The notes under the pieces are model-generated. The model worked only from the letters and a program-made list of their open reading frames with translations, did not search any database and was not told the DNA's origin. From Clostridium sp. chh4-2 (GTDB lineage Bacteria > Bacillota > Clostridia > Lachnospirales > Lachnospiraceae), in the NCBI RefSeq assembly GCF_002899675.1, contig NZ_PKUU01000002.1:248001-312000 (forward strand): a stretch of DNA of 64,000 nt, written 5' to 3'. This document shows positions 26,807-37,707 of this stretch, piece after piece. How positions within the stretch are numbered: the stretch's first letter is position 1; each line of letters starts with the position of its first letter. The position numbers and the translations under genes are program-made.

Positions 26807-27682
26807 GTGAAACTGGTAATAGTGACTGGAATGTCGGGAGCGGGAAAGACCATTGCGCTCAAAATGCTGGAAGATATCGGATTTTACTGCGTGGATAATC
26901 TTCCCATACCGCTGATGGAAAAATTTGCCGAGCTGACTGTGATGAATTTCGGCGGGCACAGCAAAGCCGCTCTTGGCATTGATATCAGGAGCGGGGAGGA
27001 ACTTTCAAAGCTTAATCAGGTCATGTCAGGATGGAAAAGGAATAAACTGCCGTTTGAAATCCTGTTTCTGGACGCCAGCGACCAGGTTTTAATTAAGCGT
27101 TACAAAGAAACCAGGCGGTCTCATCCTTTGGCCGGTTCCGGCCGGATCGACAGGGGGATCGAAAAAGAGCGGGATAAGCTGGCTTTTTTAAAGGAGCGGG
27201 CGGACTATATCATCGATACCAGCCAGCTGCTCACAAAGGAGCTCAGGCAGGAGCTGGAGAAGATTTTTGTAGATGACCAGAAGTATAACAATTTATTTGT
27301 AACCGTCCTGTCCTTTGGATTTAAATACGGTATTCCTTCGGATGCGGATCTGGTATTCGACGTCCGTTTTCTTCCCAATCCCTACTATGTAGAGGCGCTC
27401 CGTCCCAAAACGGGCAACGACAGTGAGGTCAGGGATTTTGTGATGCAGGGAGGAACTGCGGAACAATTTTTAAAGAAGCTGTTTGACATGCTGGACTTTC
27501 TGCTTCCCAATTATGTGCTGGAGGGGAAAAACCAGCTGGTGATTGCAGTCGGCTGCACCGGTGGAAAGCACAGATCGGTTACGGTTGCCAATGCGGTATA
27601 TGCCCACCTGAGCAGCCAGGAAGAGCTGGGGGTTAAGATTGAACACCGGGATATAGAAAAAGATAGTAAACTGAAAAAATAG
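26807..27682 (+). CDS. rapZ: RapZ-like nucleotide-binding protein (YvcJ family)
   Basis: Starts at GTG 26807 with GGAGG 10 bases upstream. The 291-residue P-loop protein has GMSGAGKTIALKMLEDIGF at the N-terminus, the FCVDNLP-like segment (YCVDNLPIPLM) and VAVGCTGGKHRSV-type C-terminal motif (AVGCTGGKHRSVTVA). In enterobacteria RapZ adapts GlmY/GlmZ small RNAs; in Firmicutes the YvcJ homologue has GTPase/ATPase activity and is linked to carbon control, with no known RNA partner. The order rapZ-whiA-crh-like is conserved with Bacillus yvcJ-yvcL-crh, although yvcK is missing here. Confidence 0.95.
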   Translation: MKLVIVTGMSGAGKTIALKMLEDIGFYCVDNLPIPLMEKFAELTVMNFGGHSKAALGIDIRSGEELSKLNQVMSGWKRNKLPFEILFLDASDQVLIKRYKETRRSHPLAGSGRIDRGIEKERDKLAFLKERADYIIDTSQLLTKELRQELEKIFVDDQKYNNLFVTVLSFGFKYGIPSDADLVFDVRFLPNPYYVEALRPKTGNDSEVRDFVMQGGTAEQFLKKLFDMLDFLLPNYVLEGKNQLVIAVGCTGGKHRSVTVANAVYAHLSSQEELGVKIEHRDIEKDSKLKK

Positions 27683-27751
27683 AAGGCAGGCAGTTAAAAC
27701 AGGCCCTCTTTTATGAATATCAGCCGCCGGGGCGGGGAAATCGAGGTTCGT

Positions 27752-28753
27752 ATGTCATTTTCATCCAGGGTAAAAGATGAACTTTCCAGACAGCAGAGCG
27801 CTGCAAGGCATTGTAAAATAGCGGAAATTGCCGCAATTATCAGCCTTTGCGGGAAAATTATGATCTCGGAACACGATCATTTCTGCATAAAAATTCAAAC
27901 AGAAAATGTGGCAGTTGCAAGAAAGTACTTTACATTATTGAAAAAAACATTTAATATAAGTACTGATGTCTCGATTCGGCGCAGTACATACCAGAAAAAA
28001 AACATCACGTATGTGATTGTAATAAAAAAGCATGAGGATGCGCTGCGGGTACTGCAGGCGACCAGAATCCTGGATTCTCATGGAGAGATTGGGGAAAACC
28101 TTTCTCTGGTAGGCAATCTGGTGATACAGCAGTCCTGCTGCAGGAGAGCATTTATCAGAGGCGCGTTCCTCGCATCGGGTTCCATCAGCGATCCGGAAAA
28201 ATTTTACCATTTTGAGATCGTCTGTGCTGCAAGGCCCAAGGCGGAACAGCTGAAGAACATGATCGCAACCTTTGGATTAGACGCTAAGATTGTGGTCAGG
28301 AAAAAATATTATGTAGTTTACATTAAAGAAGGAAGTCAGATTGTGGACATCCTGAACGTGATGGAGGCGCCCATATCCCTTATGGAGCTTGAGAATATCA
28401 GGATCTTAAAGGAGATGCGCAACAGTGTGAACCGACAGGTGAACTGTGAAACCGCCAACATCAATAAGACGGTATCAGCTGCTGTGAAGCAGATTGAAGA
28501 TATAACCTATATCAAAGATACAATTGGCTTTGACGGACTGCCGGAAAATCTGGAGCAGATGGCACGGCTGCGCCTTTTAAGGCCGGATGCAACTTTAAAA
28601 GAGCTAGGGGAGGCTCTTGACCCTCCTGTTGGAAAATCAGGAGTGAATCACCGACTTAGAAAGCTTAGTACTTTAGCAGAAGAATTGCGCGAGAAAAGTA
28701 TGAGCAGAGAGCATGAGGAGGATAATTATGTTGAAAAAAACAATAACAATTGA
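27752..28753 (+). CDS. whiA: WhiA DNA-binding protein
   Basis: ATG 27752 is chosen because the product then begins MSFSSRVKDELSRQ, the usual WhiA start; the longer frame from 27713 has no good ribosome site. The 333-residue protein has an N-terminal LAGLIDADG-homing-endonuclease-like domain (RRAFIRGAFLASGSISDPEK is recognisable) and a C-terminal helix-turn-helix (LGEALDPPVGKSGVNHRLR). WhiA regulates sporulation in actinobacteria and cell division or chromosome segregation in Bacillus. Its last 26 bases overlap the crh-like start. Confidence 0.95.
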   Translation: MSFSSRVKDELSRQQSAARHCKIAEIAAIISLCGKIMISEHDHFCIKIQTENVAVARKYFTLLKKTFNISTDVSIRRSTYQKKNITYVIVIKKHEDALRVLQATRILDSHGEIGENLSLVGNLVIQQSCCRRAFIRGAFLASGSISDPEKFYHFEIVCAARPKAEQLKNMIATFGLDAKIVVRKKYYVVYIKEGSQIVDILNVMEAPISLMELENIRILKEMRNSVNRQVNCETANINKTVSAAVKQIEDITYIKDTIGFDGLPENLEQMARLRLLRPDATLKELGEALDPPVGKSGVNHRLRKLSTLAEELREKSMSREHEEDNYVEKNNNN

Positions 28754-28982
28754 ATTGGCATCAGGTTTGGAAGCAAGACCGGTAGCAATGCTGGTACAGG
28801 TATCCAGTCAGTATGAGAGCAGCATTTATGTGGAGTGCGGAGACAAACGCGTGAATGCAAAGAGCATCATGGGCATGATGACATTAGGACTTGCGGCAGG
28901 AGAAGAGATAACGATCAGCGCGGACGGTTCAGACGAAGAGCAGGCTGTTTCTGATATTGAAAAATATTTAAAGAGCAACTAG
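28728..28982 (+). CDS. crh: Crh-like HPr paralogue lacking the phosphotransfer histidine
   Basis: ATG 28728 has GAGGAGGA seven bases upstream and overlaps the end of whiA. The 84-residue HPr-fold protein reads ASGLEARPVAMLVQ where true HPr has GLHARPA: position 15 is Glu (codon GAA), so it cannot accept phosphate from enzyme I. Ser46 is intact in VNAKSIMGMM. This is the pattern of Bacillus Crh (Gln15/Ser46), a catabolite corepressor phosphorylated by HprK, and the operon order rapZ-whiA-crh is the same. The Glu rather than Gln could mimic phospho-His charge. A sugar-transport HPr must be encoded elsewhere. A terminator follows at 28997. Confidence 0.87.
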   Translation: MLKKTITIELASGLEARPVAMLVQVSSQYESSIYVECGDKRVNAKSIMGMMTLGLAAGEEITISADGSDEEQAVSDIEKYLKSN

Positions 28983-28996
28983 TGGCAGAAGAAGGA

Positions 28997-29021
28997 GGCA
29001 CGCGGGCAGCGTGCCTTTTAT
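28997..29021 (+). terminator. Terminator of the hprK to crh-like operon
   Basis: GGCACGC (28997-29003) and GCGTGCC (29009-29015) form a 7-bp GC stem with a five-base loop, followed by TTTTATATTT. Confidence 0.85.
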
Positions 29022-29075
29022 ATTTCTGTGATTTATGATATACTGGTTTCAGATTTTAACAAAGGAGAGAATTAC

Positions 29076-32000
29076 ATGGCATTTACCCATTTACATGTCC
29101 ATACGGAATACAGTTTGTTGGATGGCTCCAGTAAGATTAAGGAACTGACGGCCAGGGCAAAGGAACTTGGCATGGACAGTATTGCGATTACCGATCATGG
29201 AGTCATGTATGGAGTAATCGATTTTTACCGAGCGGCCAGGGATGTGGGGATAAAACCTATCATCGGCTGTGAGGTCTATGTTGCGCCCAACAGCCGGTTT
29301 GACCGTGAGACGGTCCATGGAGAAGACCGGTATTATCATCTGGTGCTTCTGGCGGAGAACAACGTAGGATACCAGAACCTGATGAAGATCGTTTCCAAGG
29401 GTTTTGTGGATGGATTTTATTATAAACCGAGGGTGGATTTTGAGGTACTTTCCCAGTACCATGAGGGAATTATCGCCCTCAGCGCCTGTCTGGCCGGTGA
29501 AGTCCAAAGGCTGTTGGAACGAGGAATGTATGAAGAGGCGAAAAAATGCGCCCTTCGCCATGAAGAGCTGTTCGGCAAGGGAAATTATTATTTAGAGCTG
29601 CAGGATCATGGAATTCCGGCTCAGAAATCTGTCAATCAGGGGCTTTTGAGAATGAGTAAGGAACTGAACATCCCCCTTGTTGCAACAAACGATGTTCATT
29701 ATACCTTTGCGGAAGACGCGGCGCCTCATGATATTCTTCTCTGTATCCAGACCGGAAAAAAGGTGACGGATGAAAACAGAATGAGGTATGAAGGCGGCCA
29801 GTATTTCTGTAAATCGGAAGACGAGATGAAGCAGCTGTTTCCCTATGCTTTGGAAGCGCTGGAAAACACCCATAAGATCGCGGAGCGTTGTAACGTGGAG
29901 ATCGAATTCGGCGTTACCAAGCTGCCCAAGTATGATGTGCCGGAAGGATATGATTCCTGGTCTTACCTGAATAAGCTTTGCGACGACGGCATGAAAAAAC
30001 GGTATCCTGATGATGACGGAACCCTGAAAGAACGGCTGGAATACGAACTGGATGTCATTCATACCATGGGATATGTGGATTATTTCCTGATCGTATGGGA
30101 TTTCATTCATTTTGCCAAGTCTCACGATATCATCGTGGGGCCGGGAAGAGGATCGGCGGCCGGAAGCATCGTTTCCTACTGCCTGGAGATCACGGATATC
30201 GATCCGATCCGCTATAACCTGCTGTTCGAACGTTTCTTAAACCCGGAACGTGTATCCATGCCGGATATCGATATCGATTTCTGCTTCGAACGGAGGCAGG
30301 AAGTGATCGACTATGTGGTGGAGAAGTACGGAAAAGAACAGGTGGTTCAGATCGTGACCTTCGGTACTCTGGCTGCCAAGGGTGTGGTCCGGGATGTGGG
30401 CCGGGCATTAGACATGCCCTATGCCCGGTGCGACGCCATCGCCAAGATGATACCGGGCGATCTGGGAATGACTCTGGAAAAGGCGCTGAAACAGAGCCCG
30501 GACCTGAGAAAGGCTTATAATGAAGACGGAGAGGTTAAATACCTGATCGATATGTCCATGCGTCTGGAAGGACTTCCAAGACATACGTCCATGCATGCGG
30601 CAGGAGTTGTTATCAGCCGGACTTCCGTGGACAATTACGTTCCCCTTTCCAGAGCGGCGGACGGTTCTATCACAACCCAGTTTACCATGACCACATTGGA
30701 GGAACTGGGGCTTTTGAAGATGGATTTTCTGGGTCTTAGAACCCTGACCGTAATCCAGAATGCGGTCCGCCAGGCTGAAAAGAATCATGGGATTACAATT
30801 GATCTCAACAAGATCGATTACAATGATAAAAAAGTATTGGAATCCATCGGAACAGGTAAAAACGTGGGCGTGTTCCAGCTGGAAAGCGGCGGGATGAAGG
30901 GCTTTATGAAAGAGCTGAAGCCGGAGAATCTGGAAGATATCATCGCCGGAATCTCTCTGTACCGCCCGGGCCCCATGGATTTTATTCCCAAATATCTTCA
31001 GGGAAAGAACGACAGAAAGTCGATAACCTATGACTGCCCTCAGCTGGAACCGATTTTAGGCCCTACTTACGGCTGTATCGTCTATCAGGAACAGGTTATG
31101 CAGATCGTCCGGGACCTGGCCGGTTATACCATGGGACGAAGCGATCTGGTACGAAGAGCCATGTCCAAGAAGAAATCTTCCGTCATGGAAAAAGAGCGGA
31201 AGAACTTCGTATACGGCAATGAGGAAGAGGGCGTAAAAGGCTGTGTGAACAACGGCATTGATGAGAAGGTTGCCAATACCATCTATGATGAGATGATTGA
31301 CTTCGCAAAATATGCGTTTAATAAGTCTCATGCCGCCTGCTATGCTGTGGTGTCCTATCAGACCGCCTATTTGAAATACTACTATACAAAAGAATTTATG
31401 GCGGCTCTTATGACTTCGGTTATGGATAATGTGACCAAGATTTCGGAGTATATCCTGACCTGCCGCCAGATGGGAATCAACATCCTGCCGCCTGATATCA
31501 ATGAAGGAGAGAGCGGCTTTTCCGTGTCGGGAGATTCCATCCGATACGGTTTGTCCGCCATTAAGAGCGTTGGAAAATCAGTGGTCGAGATGATTATCAG
31601 GGAGAGGGAACAGAATGGAACGTTTTCTTCCATGGAGGATTTTATCGACCGAATGAGCAATAAAGAGGTCAATAAGCGTACCTTGGAGAACTTTATCAAG
31701 TCCGGCGCTCTCGATACTCTGCCGGGTACGAGAAAACAGAAGCTTTTAGTTGCTCCGGCGCTGCTTGACCAGAAGAATAAGGAGAGGAAGAGCAGCTTAG
31801 AGGGCCAGATGACGCTGTTCGATTTTGCTCCCGAGGAAGAGAAAGAGAGCTTTCAGATCACATTTCCCAATGTGGGTGAATTTCCAAAGGAAGAGCTGCT
31901 GGCATTTGAAAAAGAGACGCTGGGGATCTATGTAAGCGGACATCCTATGGAAGCTTATGAAGAGACCTGGAGGAAAAATATTACGGCCATGGCCACTGAC

Positions 32001-32558
32001 TTTATTGTGGATGAAGAAACGGAACATGCCAGGGTAAGAGACGGCGCCAAGGTTATCATTGGAGGTATGATAACCGGCAAAACGGTAAAGACTACAAGAA
32101 CGAATCAGATGATGGCATTTATCACTCTTGAAGACCTGGTGGGATCGGTGGAAGTCATCATTTTCCCAAGGGATTACGAAAGCAAGAGAGAACTTTTTAC
32201 GGAAGAGGCCAAGGTGTTTATCCAGGGCCGCGCGTCCATCGGCGAGGAACCGGTGGGCAAGGTGATCTGCGAGCGCGTGATTCCATTTTCCAGCATTCCC
32301 CGCGAACTTTGGCTGAAATACCCGGATAAAGAGGCATTTACGGCAGGAGAACAGGAGCTTTTAGAGATGCTTAAAATGTCGGAAGGGAACGACAGCGTGG
32401 TCATCTATCTGGAAAAAGAGAAGGCCAGAAAGGTGCTTCCGGCGAACCAGAATGTGTCGGCTGATTCAGAACTGTTGACAGTATTAACGGAAAAACTTGG
32501 TGAAAATAATGTCAAAGTTGTAGAAAAAGCTATTGAAAAGATGGTGAAAATGAATTAG
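29076..32558 (+). CDS. dnaE: DNA polymerase III alpha subunit (DnaE type)
   Basis: ATG 29076 (MAFTHLHVHTEYSLLDGSSK) has AAAGGAGAG upstream; the frame continues back to 29028 into the terminator region. The 1160-residue replicative polymerase has an N-terminal PHP domain (FTHLHVHTEYSLLDG), the catalytic palm with VGPGRGSAAGS and PDIDIDF (the metal-binding aspartates), the helix-hairpin-helix region and a C-terminal OB fold (about 990-1080). It is the DnaE rather than the PolC form; Firmicutes usually also have PolC elsewhere. Downstream is pfkA. Confidence 0.97.
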   Translation: MAFTHLHVHTEYSLLDGSSKIKELTARAKELGMDSIAITDHGVMYGVIDFYRAARDVGIKPIIGCEVYVAPNSRFDRETVHGEDRYYHLVLLAENNVGYQNLMKIVSKGFVDGFYYKPRVDFEVLSQYHEGIIALSACLAGEVQRLLERGMYEEAKKCALRHEELFGKGNYYLELQDHGIPAQKSVNQGLLRMSKELNIPLVATNDVHYTFAEDAAPHDILLCIQTGKKVTDENRMRYEGGQYFCKSEDEMKQLFPYALEALENTHKIAERCNVEIEFGVTKLPKYDVPEGYDSWSYLNKLCDDGMKKRYPDDDGTLKERLEYELDVIHTMGYVDYFLIVWDFIHFAKSHDIIVGPGRGSAAGSIVSYCLEITDIDPIRYNLLFERFLNPERVSMPDIDIDFCFERRQEVIDYVVEKYGKEQVVQIVTFGTLAAKGVVRDVGRALDMPYARCDAIAKMIPGDLGMTLEKALKQSPDLRKAYNEDGEVKYLIDMSMRLEGLPRHTSMHAAGVVISRTSVDNYVPLSRAADGSITTQFTMTTLEELGLLKMDFLGLRTLTVIQNAVRQAEKNHGITIDLNKIDYNDKKVLESIGTGKNVGVFQLESGGMKGFMKELKPENLEDIIAGISLYRPGPMDFIPKYLQGKNDRKSITYDCPQLEPILGPTYGCIVYQEQVMQIVRDLAGYTMGRSDLVRRAMSKKKSSVMEKERKNFVYGNEEEGVKGCVNNGIDEKVANTIYDEMIDFAKYAFNKSHAACYAVVSYQTAYLKYYYTKEFMAALMTSVMDNVTKISEYILTCRQMGINILPPDINEGESGFSVSGDSIRYGLSAIKSVGKSVVEMIIREREQNGTFSSMEDFIDRMSNKEVNKRTLENFIKSGALDTLPGTRKQKLLVAPALLDQKNKERKSSLEGQMTLFDFAPEEEKESFQITFPNVGEFPKEELLAFEKETLGIYVSGHPMEAYEETWRKNITAMATDFIVDEETEHARVRDGAKVIIGGMITGKTVKTTRTNQMMAFITLEDLVGSVEVIIFPRDYESKRELFTEEAKVFIQGRASIGEEPVGKVICERVIPFSSIPRELWLKYPDKEAFTAGEQELLEMLKMSEGNDSVVIYLEKEKARKVLPANQNVSADSELLTVLTEKLGENNVKVVEKAIEKMVKMN

Positions 32559-32629
32559 AATAGGGATTGTATGAAAAAAAGTACGTAAGTAAAATATAAG
32601 TTAAATGGTACGCACATTCAGGGAGGTAA

Positions 32630-33610
<981 letters not shown>

Positions 33611-33617
33611 GAACAGT

Positions 33618-33652
33618 AAAAGAAAGGTTCTCTATACGGACCTTTCTTTTCT
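33618..33652 (+). terminator. Terminator after pfkA
   Basis: AAAGAAAGGT (about 33618-33628) pairs with ACCTTTCTTT (about 33640-33650) around a short loop and is followed by T residues. The symmetric A/T ends mean it could act in both directions. Confidence 0.75.
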
Positions 33653-33675
33653 GTCAATTTGGAAAGGAAAGGGAT

Positions 33676-34005
33676 ATGGAAGACAGGACGATTCTGTGCG
33701 GGGCGAACGCTTATACGCAGAAATATTATTTTAATGAGGAATTTTCCGGACTTCCGGAGAGCATTAAGAAAGAGCTTCAGATTATGTGCGTCTGGTTCGT
33801 TCAGGAGGTGGGAGGAATTTTCACCATGGAGTTCGGAGAAGACGGAACCCTGGAATTCAAAACGGAATCCAATGAATATGACGGAACCATCGATGAGATC
33901 GGCAGCGTGTTGAAAATCAAACAATTTCAGCTGGAACGGCAGGAATTGCTGGAATCGCTGGAACTCTATTATAAAGTATTTTATCTGGGAGAAGATATAG
34001 GATGA
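33676..34005 (+). CDS. Conserved small protein (DUF6145-like)
   Basis: The 109-residue acidic soluble protein begins MEDRTILCGANAYTQKYYFN and has a mixed beta/helical pattern, with a VWFVQEVGGIFTMEFGEDG segment and a C-terminal LELYYKVFYLGED. Such proteins are common in Lachnospiraceae next to dus (DUF6145, from memory) and have no known function. AAGGAAAGGG is the ribosome site and the dus gene starts 11 bases downstream, so the two are probably co-transcribed. Confidence 0.72.
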   Translation: MEDRTILCGANAYTQKYYFNEEFSGLPESIKKELQIMCVWFVQEVGGIFTMEFGEDGTLEFKTESNEYDGTIDEIGSVLKIKQFQLERQELLESLELYYKVFYLGEDIG

Positions 34006-34015
34006 GCGGAGAATT

Positions 34016-34975
34016 ATGAAGCTGACAATCGGTAATGTGACGTTGGATAATAACGTGATACTGGCGCCTATGGCAGGAGTAACCGACCTGCCATTTCGCT
34101 TGCTGTGCAAGGAGCAGGGATGCGGCCTTGTCTGTACGGAGATGGTGAGCGCCAAGGCTATTTTATATAAAAACAGGAATACGAACGCACTTTTGGAAGT
34201 GAAGGATCAGGAACGTCCGGTATCGGTCCAGCTGTTTGGCTCCGATCCGGATATATTGGGCAGGATCGCCCATCAGATTGAGGACGGCCCCTTTGATATC
34301 ATCGATCTGAACATGGGGTGCCCGGTTCCTAAGGTTGTGAACAACCAGGAAGGTTCCGCTCTCATGAAGAATCCCAAGCTGGTGGAGCAGATTCTCAGCT
34401 CCATGGTAAAGGCGGTGAAGAAGCCGGTAACGGTAAAATTCAGAAAAGGATTCGACGAAGACCATGTGAATGCGGTCGAGATCGCCAAGATTGCAGAAAG
34501 CTGCGGAGTTGCTGCCGTGGCGGTTCACGGACGGACGAGAGAGCAGTTTTATTCGGGAAAGGCCGACTGGGACATTATAAGGAAGGTAAAAGAGGCGGTG
34601 AAGATTCCGGTGATTGGAAACGGAGATATCTTCACGCCGGAAGACGCCAAAGCCATGATGGACCAGACGGGATGCGACGGACTGATGGTGGCCCGGGGCG
34701 CAAAGGGAAATCCCTGGATCTTTACCAGAATCAATCACTATCTGGATACAGGTGAACTTCTGTCTCCTCCGGGTCTGGAGGAAATCAAACGCATGATCAT
34801 CCGCCATGGAGAACTTCAGATGCAGATTAAGGGCGAGGTGATCGGCATGCGGGAGATGCGCAAGCATATGGCCTGGTATACCAGCGGCCTTCCCCATTCG
34901 GCAGCGGTGAGAAATGAGATCAACCAGGTGGAGACGCTGGAGGGGTTAAAGAAGCTGATGGATGAGCGATTTTAA
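34016..34975 (+). CDS. dusB: tRNA-dihydrouridine synthase (DusB family)
   Basis: The 319-residue FMN enzyme reduces uridines in the tRNA D-loop. Core motifs are NNVILAPMAGVTDLPFRLLC, LNMGCPVPKVVNNQEGSALM (with the catalytic Cys), KPVTVKFRKGFD, VHGRTREQFYSGKADW and the VIGNGDIFTPEDA FMN-phosphate loop. Length and motif order are typical. It is preceded by the DUF6145-like gene and followed by a promoter for greA. Confidence 0.95.
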   Translation: MKLTIGNVTLDNNVILAPMAGVTDLPFRLLCKEQGCGLVCTEMVSAKAILYKNRNTNALLEVKDQERPVSVQLFGSDPDILGRIAHQIEDGPFDIIDLNMGCPVPKVVNNQEGSALMKNPKLVEQILSSMVKAVKKPVTVKFRKGFDEDHVNAVEIAKIAESCGVAAVAVHGRTREQFYSGKADWDIIRKVKEAVKIPVIGNGDIFTPEDAKAMMDQTGCDGLMVARGAKGNPWIFTRINHYLDTGELLSPPGLEEIKRMIIRHGELQMQIKGEVIGMREMRKHMAWYTSGLPHSAAVRNEINQVETLEGLKKLMDERF

Positions 34976-35011
34976 GATTATAGAAAATGAGGAATCACAG
35001 GGATACTATTC

Positions 35012-35040
35012 TTGACAATCGTAAGGGTTTAAGATATAAT
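35012..35040 (+). promoter_or_regulatory. Promoter of greA-lysS
   Basis: TTGACA (35012-35017) and TATAAT (35035-35040) have an exact 17-base spacer, 47 bases upstream of the greA ATG. Confidence 0.88.
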
Positions 35041-35087
35041 ACTTTGAATGCGAGAGGGCGAGTAAATTTAAGGAAGGAAGCAGTATA

Positions 35088-35570
35088 ATGGCAGAGAAAA
35101 AAAACATTTTAACATATGCGGGATTGAAACAGTATGAAGACGAACTTCAGAACCTGAAAGTAGTAAAACGTAAGGAAGTTGCGGAGAAGATCAAGGAAGC
35201 AAGAGAACAGGGCGACTTGTCTGAGAACGCGGAATACGATGCTGCAAAGGACGAACAGCGCGATATCGAACTTCGTATTGAAGAGCTGGAAAAACTGCTG
35301 AAGAACGCAGAAGTTGTAGTTGAAGAAGAGATCGATTTAGACAAGATCAACATCGGCTGTAAAGTTAAGGTTTATGAAGTGGATTTCGATGAAGAGATGG
35401 AATTCAAGATCGTAGGATCTACAGAAGCCAACAGCCTTCAGAATAAAATTTCCAATGAGTCTCCTGTGGGCAAAGCCCTGATCGGCAGAAAAGTCGGCGA
35501 CGTTGTGGACGTTGAGACCCAGGTGGGAACCATTCAGTACAAGGTACTGGAGATTCAGAGAGTTTCTTAA
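35088..35570 (+). CDS. greA: Transcription elongation factor GreA
   Basis: The 160-residue factor rescues backtracked RNA polymerase by stimulating transcript cleavage. The N-terminal coiled coil ([37 protein letters not shown] with the conserved acidic tip) and the C-terminal FKBP-like domain ([16 protein letters not shown]) are complete. It has its own strong promoter and leads into lysS, 46 bases downstream. Confidence 0.97.
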   Translation: MAEKKNILTYAGLKQYEDELQNLKVVKRKEVAEKIKEAREQGDLSENAEYDAAKDEQRDIELRIEELEKLLKNAEVVVEEEIDLDKINIGCKVKVYEVDFDEEMEFKIVGSTEANSLQNKISNESPVGKALIGRKVGDVVDVETQVGTIQYKVLEIQRVS

Positions 35571-35616
35571 TCTCTGATAAGAAAAAGCTTGAACGAAAAG
35601 AAGAGGAGTGGAAACA

Positions 35617-37578
35617 GTGGCAGAGCAGAATCAGAACCAGCAGGCGAACCAGGCGGAAGATATTAACCACCTGTTAAAGGTGCGCCGTGAGAAACTGGCA
35701 GAATTGCAGGAAGCAGGAAAAGATCCGTTTCAGATAACAAAGTACGATGTAACGGTACACAGCACGGATGTAAAAGATAATTTCGAAGAGTGGGACGGCA
35801 AGGAAGTATCCATAGCAGGGCGTATGATGTCCAAACGTGTTATGGGTAAGGCTTCTTTCTGCAACGTTCAGGATTTGAAAGGCAATATTCAGTCTTATGT
35901 AGCCCGTGACAGCATCGGGGAAGACGACTATAAGGATTTCAAGAAGATGGATATCGGCGATATCGTGGGCATTAAGGGAACTGTGTTCAAGACGAAGACA
36001 GGCGAGATTTCCATTCATGCAACCGCAGTTATTCTGTTGTCTAAGAGCCTTCAGATTCTTCCTGAGAAGTTCCACGGACTTACCAATACGGATATCCGTT
36101 ACAGACAGCGTTATGTGGATCTGATCATGAATGCAGATGTAAAGGACACGTTTATTAAACGTTCCAAGATTCTGGCTGCTATCCGTAAATATTTAGGCGG
36201 AGAGGGCTTCATGGAAGTGGAGACTCCTATGCTTGTATCCAACGCAGGAGGAGCTGCGGCGAGACCGTTTGAAACTCATTTTAACGCGTTAGACGAGGAT
36301 TTAAAACTGCGCATCTCTCTGGAATTATATTTGAAGAGACTGATTGTAGGCGGCATGGAGAGAGTTTATGAGATCGGCCGCGTATTCCGTAATGAAGGTC
36401 TGGATACCAGACATAATCCGGAATTCACATTGATGGAGCTTTATCAGGCTTATACCGATTATCACGGTATGATGGATCTGACAGAGAACCTGTACCGTTT
36501 CGTGGCTCAGGAAGTGCTTGGAACCACAACCATCTCTTACAACGGCATTGAGATGGATCTTGGAAAACCATTTGAACGCATCACCATGGTGGATGCTGTT
36601 AAGAAATATTCAGGCGTGGACTTCAATGAAATTCACACCTTAGAAGAAGCCAGAGCAATTGCGAAGGAAAAAGGTGTGGAATTTGAGGAACGCCACAAAA
36701 AGGGCGATATTCTCAGTTTATTCTTCGAGGAATTTGCAGAAGAGCATTTGATTCAGCCTACCTTTGTTATGGATCATCCGATTGAGATTTCTCCTCTTAC
36801 CAAGAAGAAACCGGAAAATCCTGAATATGTGGAGCGTTTTGAGTTCTTTATGAACGGTTGGGAGATGGCTAATGCTTACTCCGAGTTAAATGATCCTATC
36901 GATCAGAGAGAGCGTTTCCAGGCCCAGGAAGAACTTCTGGCCCAGGGCGACGAGGAAGCCAACCATACGGATGAAGATTTCCTGAACGCATTGGAGATCG
37001 GTATGCCTCCGACTGGCGGAATTGGATTCGGTATCGACAGAATGTGCATGCTGCTGACCAATTCGGCTGCAATCCGCGATGTGCTGCTGTTCCCGACCAT
37101 GAAGTCACTTGGCGGTTCCGGCGACACCAGGAAAGCGGATACAGCTTCCTGCCAGAATGCTGCATCTTCTGAAACTGCTGCGGAGAAAGTCCAGGAAACC
37201 ATTGATTTTTCTAAGGTTAAGATCGAACCTCTGTTTGAGGAAATGGTTGATTTTGAGACATTTGCAAAGTCCGATTTCCGGGCTGTAAAGGTTAAGGACT
37301 GCGTTGCGGTACCAAAAAGCAAGAAGCTTCTTCAGTTTACATTAGATGACGGAAGCGGCACGGACCGCACGATTTTAAGCGGTATTCACGAGTATTACGA
37401 GCCGGAAGAACTGATTGGTAAGACGGCTATCGCTATTGTTAATCTGCCGCCCAGAAAGATGATGGGCATTGATTCCTGTGGAATGCTGATTTCAGCGGTT
37501 CACGAGGAAGACGGTAAAGAGGGATTGAATCTGCTTATGGTTGATGCCCGCATTCCGGCAGGTGCGAAATTGTATTAA
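35617..37578 (+). CDS. lysS: Lysyl-tRNA synthetase with C-terminal tRNA-binding domain
   Basis: GTG 35617 is preferred (AGAGGAGTGG upstream) over the GTG at 35608. The first about 500 of 653 residues are a normal class II LysRS: N-terminal OB fold ([17 protein letters not shown]), motif 2 ([19 protein letters not shown]) and motif 3 ([13 protein letters not shown]). A Ser/Ala/Glu linker (about 500-540) leads to an added domain of about 110 residues, [18 protein letters not shown]... to [18 protein letters not shown], of the EMAPII/Trbp111 tRNA-binding type usually found at the end of MetRS. It presumably strengthens tRNA binding; the fusion makes the protein about 150 residues longer than common bacterial LysRS. 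Confidence 0.95.
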   Translation: MAEQNQNQQANQAEDINHLLKVRREKLAELQEAGKDPFQITKYDVTVHSTDVKDNFEEWDGKEVSIAGRMMSKRVMGKASFCNVQDLKGNIQSYVARDSIGEDDYKDFKKMDIGDIVGIKGTVFKTKTGEISIHATAVILLSKSLQILPEKFHGLTNTDIRYRQRYVDLIMNADVKDTFIKRSKILAAIRKYLGGEGFMEVETPMLVSNAGGAAARPFETHFNALDEDLKLRISLELYLKRLIVGGMERVYEIGRVFRNEGLDTRHNPEFTLMELYQAYTDYHGMMDLTENLYRFVAQEVLGTTTISYNGIEMDLGKPFERITMVDAVKKYSGVDFNEIHTLEEARAIAKEKGVEFEERHKKGDILSLFFEEFAEEHLIQPTFVMDHPIEISPLTKKKPENPEYVERFEFFMNGWEMANAYSELNDPIDQRERFQAQEELLAQGDEEANHTDEDFLNALEIGMPPTGGIGFGIDRMCMLLTNSAAIRDVLLFPTMKSLGGSGDTRKADTASCQNAASSETAAEKVQETIDFSKVKIEPLFEEMVDFETFAKSDFRAVKVKDCVAVPKSKKLLQFTLDDGSGTDRTILSGIHEYYEPEELIGKTAIAIVNLPPRKMMGIDSCGMLISAVHEEDGKEGLNLLMVDARIPAGAKLY

Positions 37579-37608
37579 GAGGCTGTAGGTTAGCCTTAGA
37601 GAATAGGA

Positions 37609-37658
37609 AACAGGTATCTGATGAATGAGATGTATGGTTCATCAGATACCTGTTTTTT
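37609..37658 (+). terminator. Strong terminator after lysS
   Basis: A 17-bp perfect stem (37609-37625 with 37638-37654) and a 12-base loop are followed by a T-run. It separates lysS from the convergent TetR gene. Confidence 0.9.
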
Positions 37659-37707
37659 GTGTATTGCTGCCTGATCGTGTTGTCCTAGGAGTTACGGCTG
37701 TACATAC

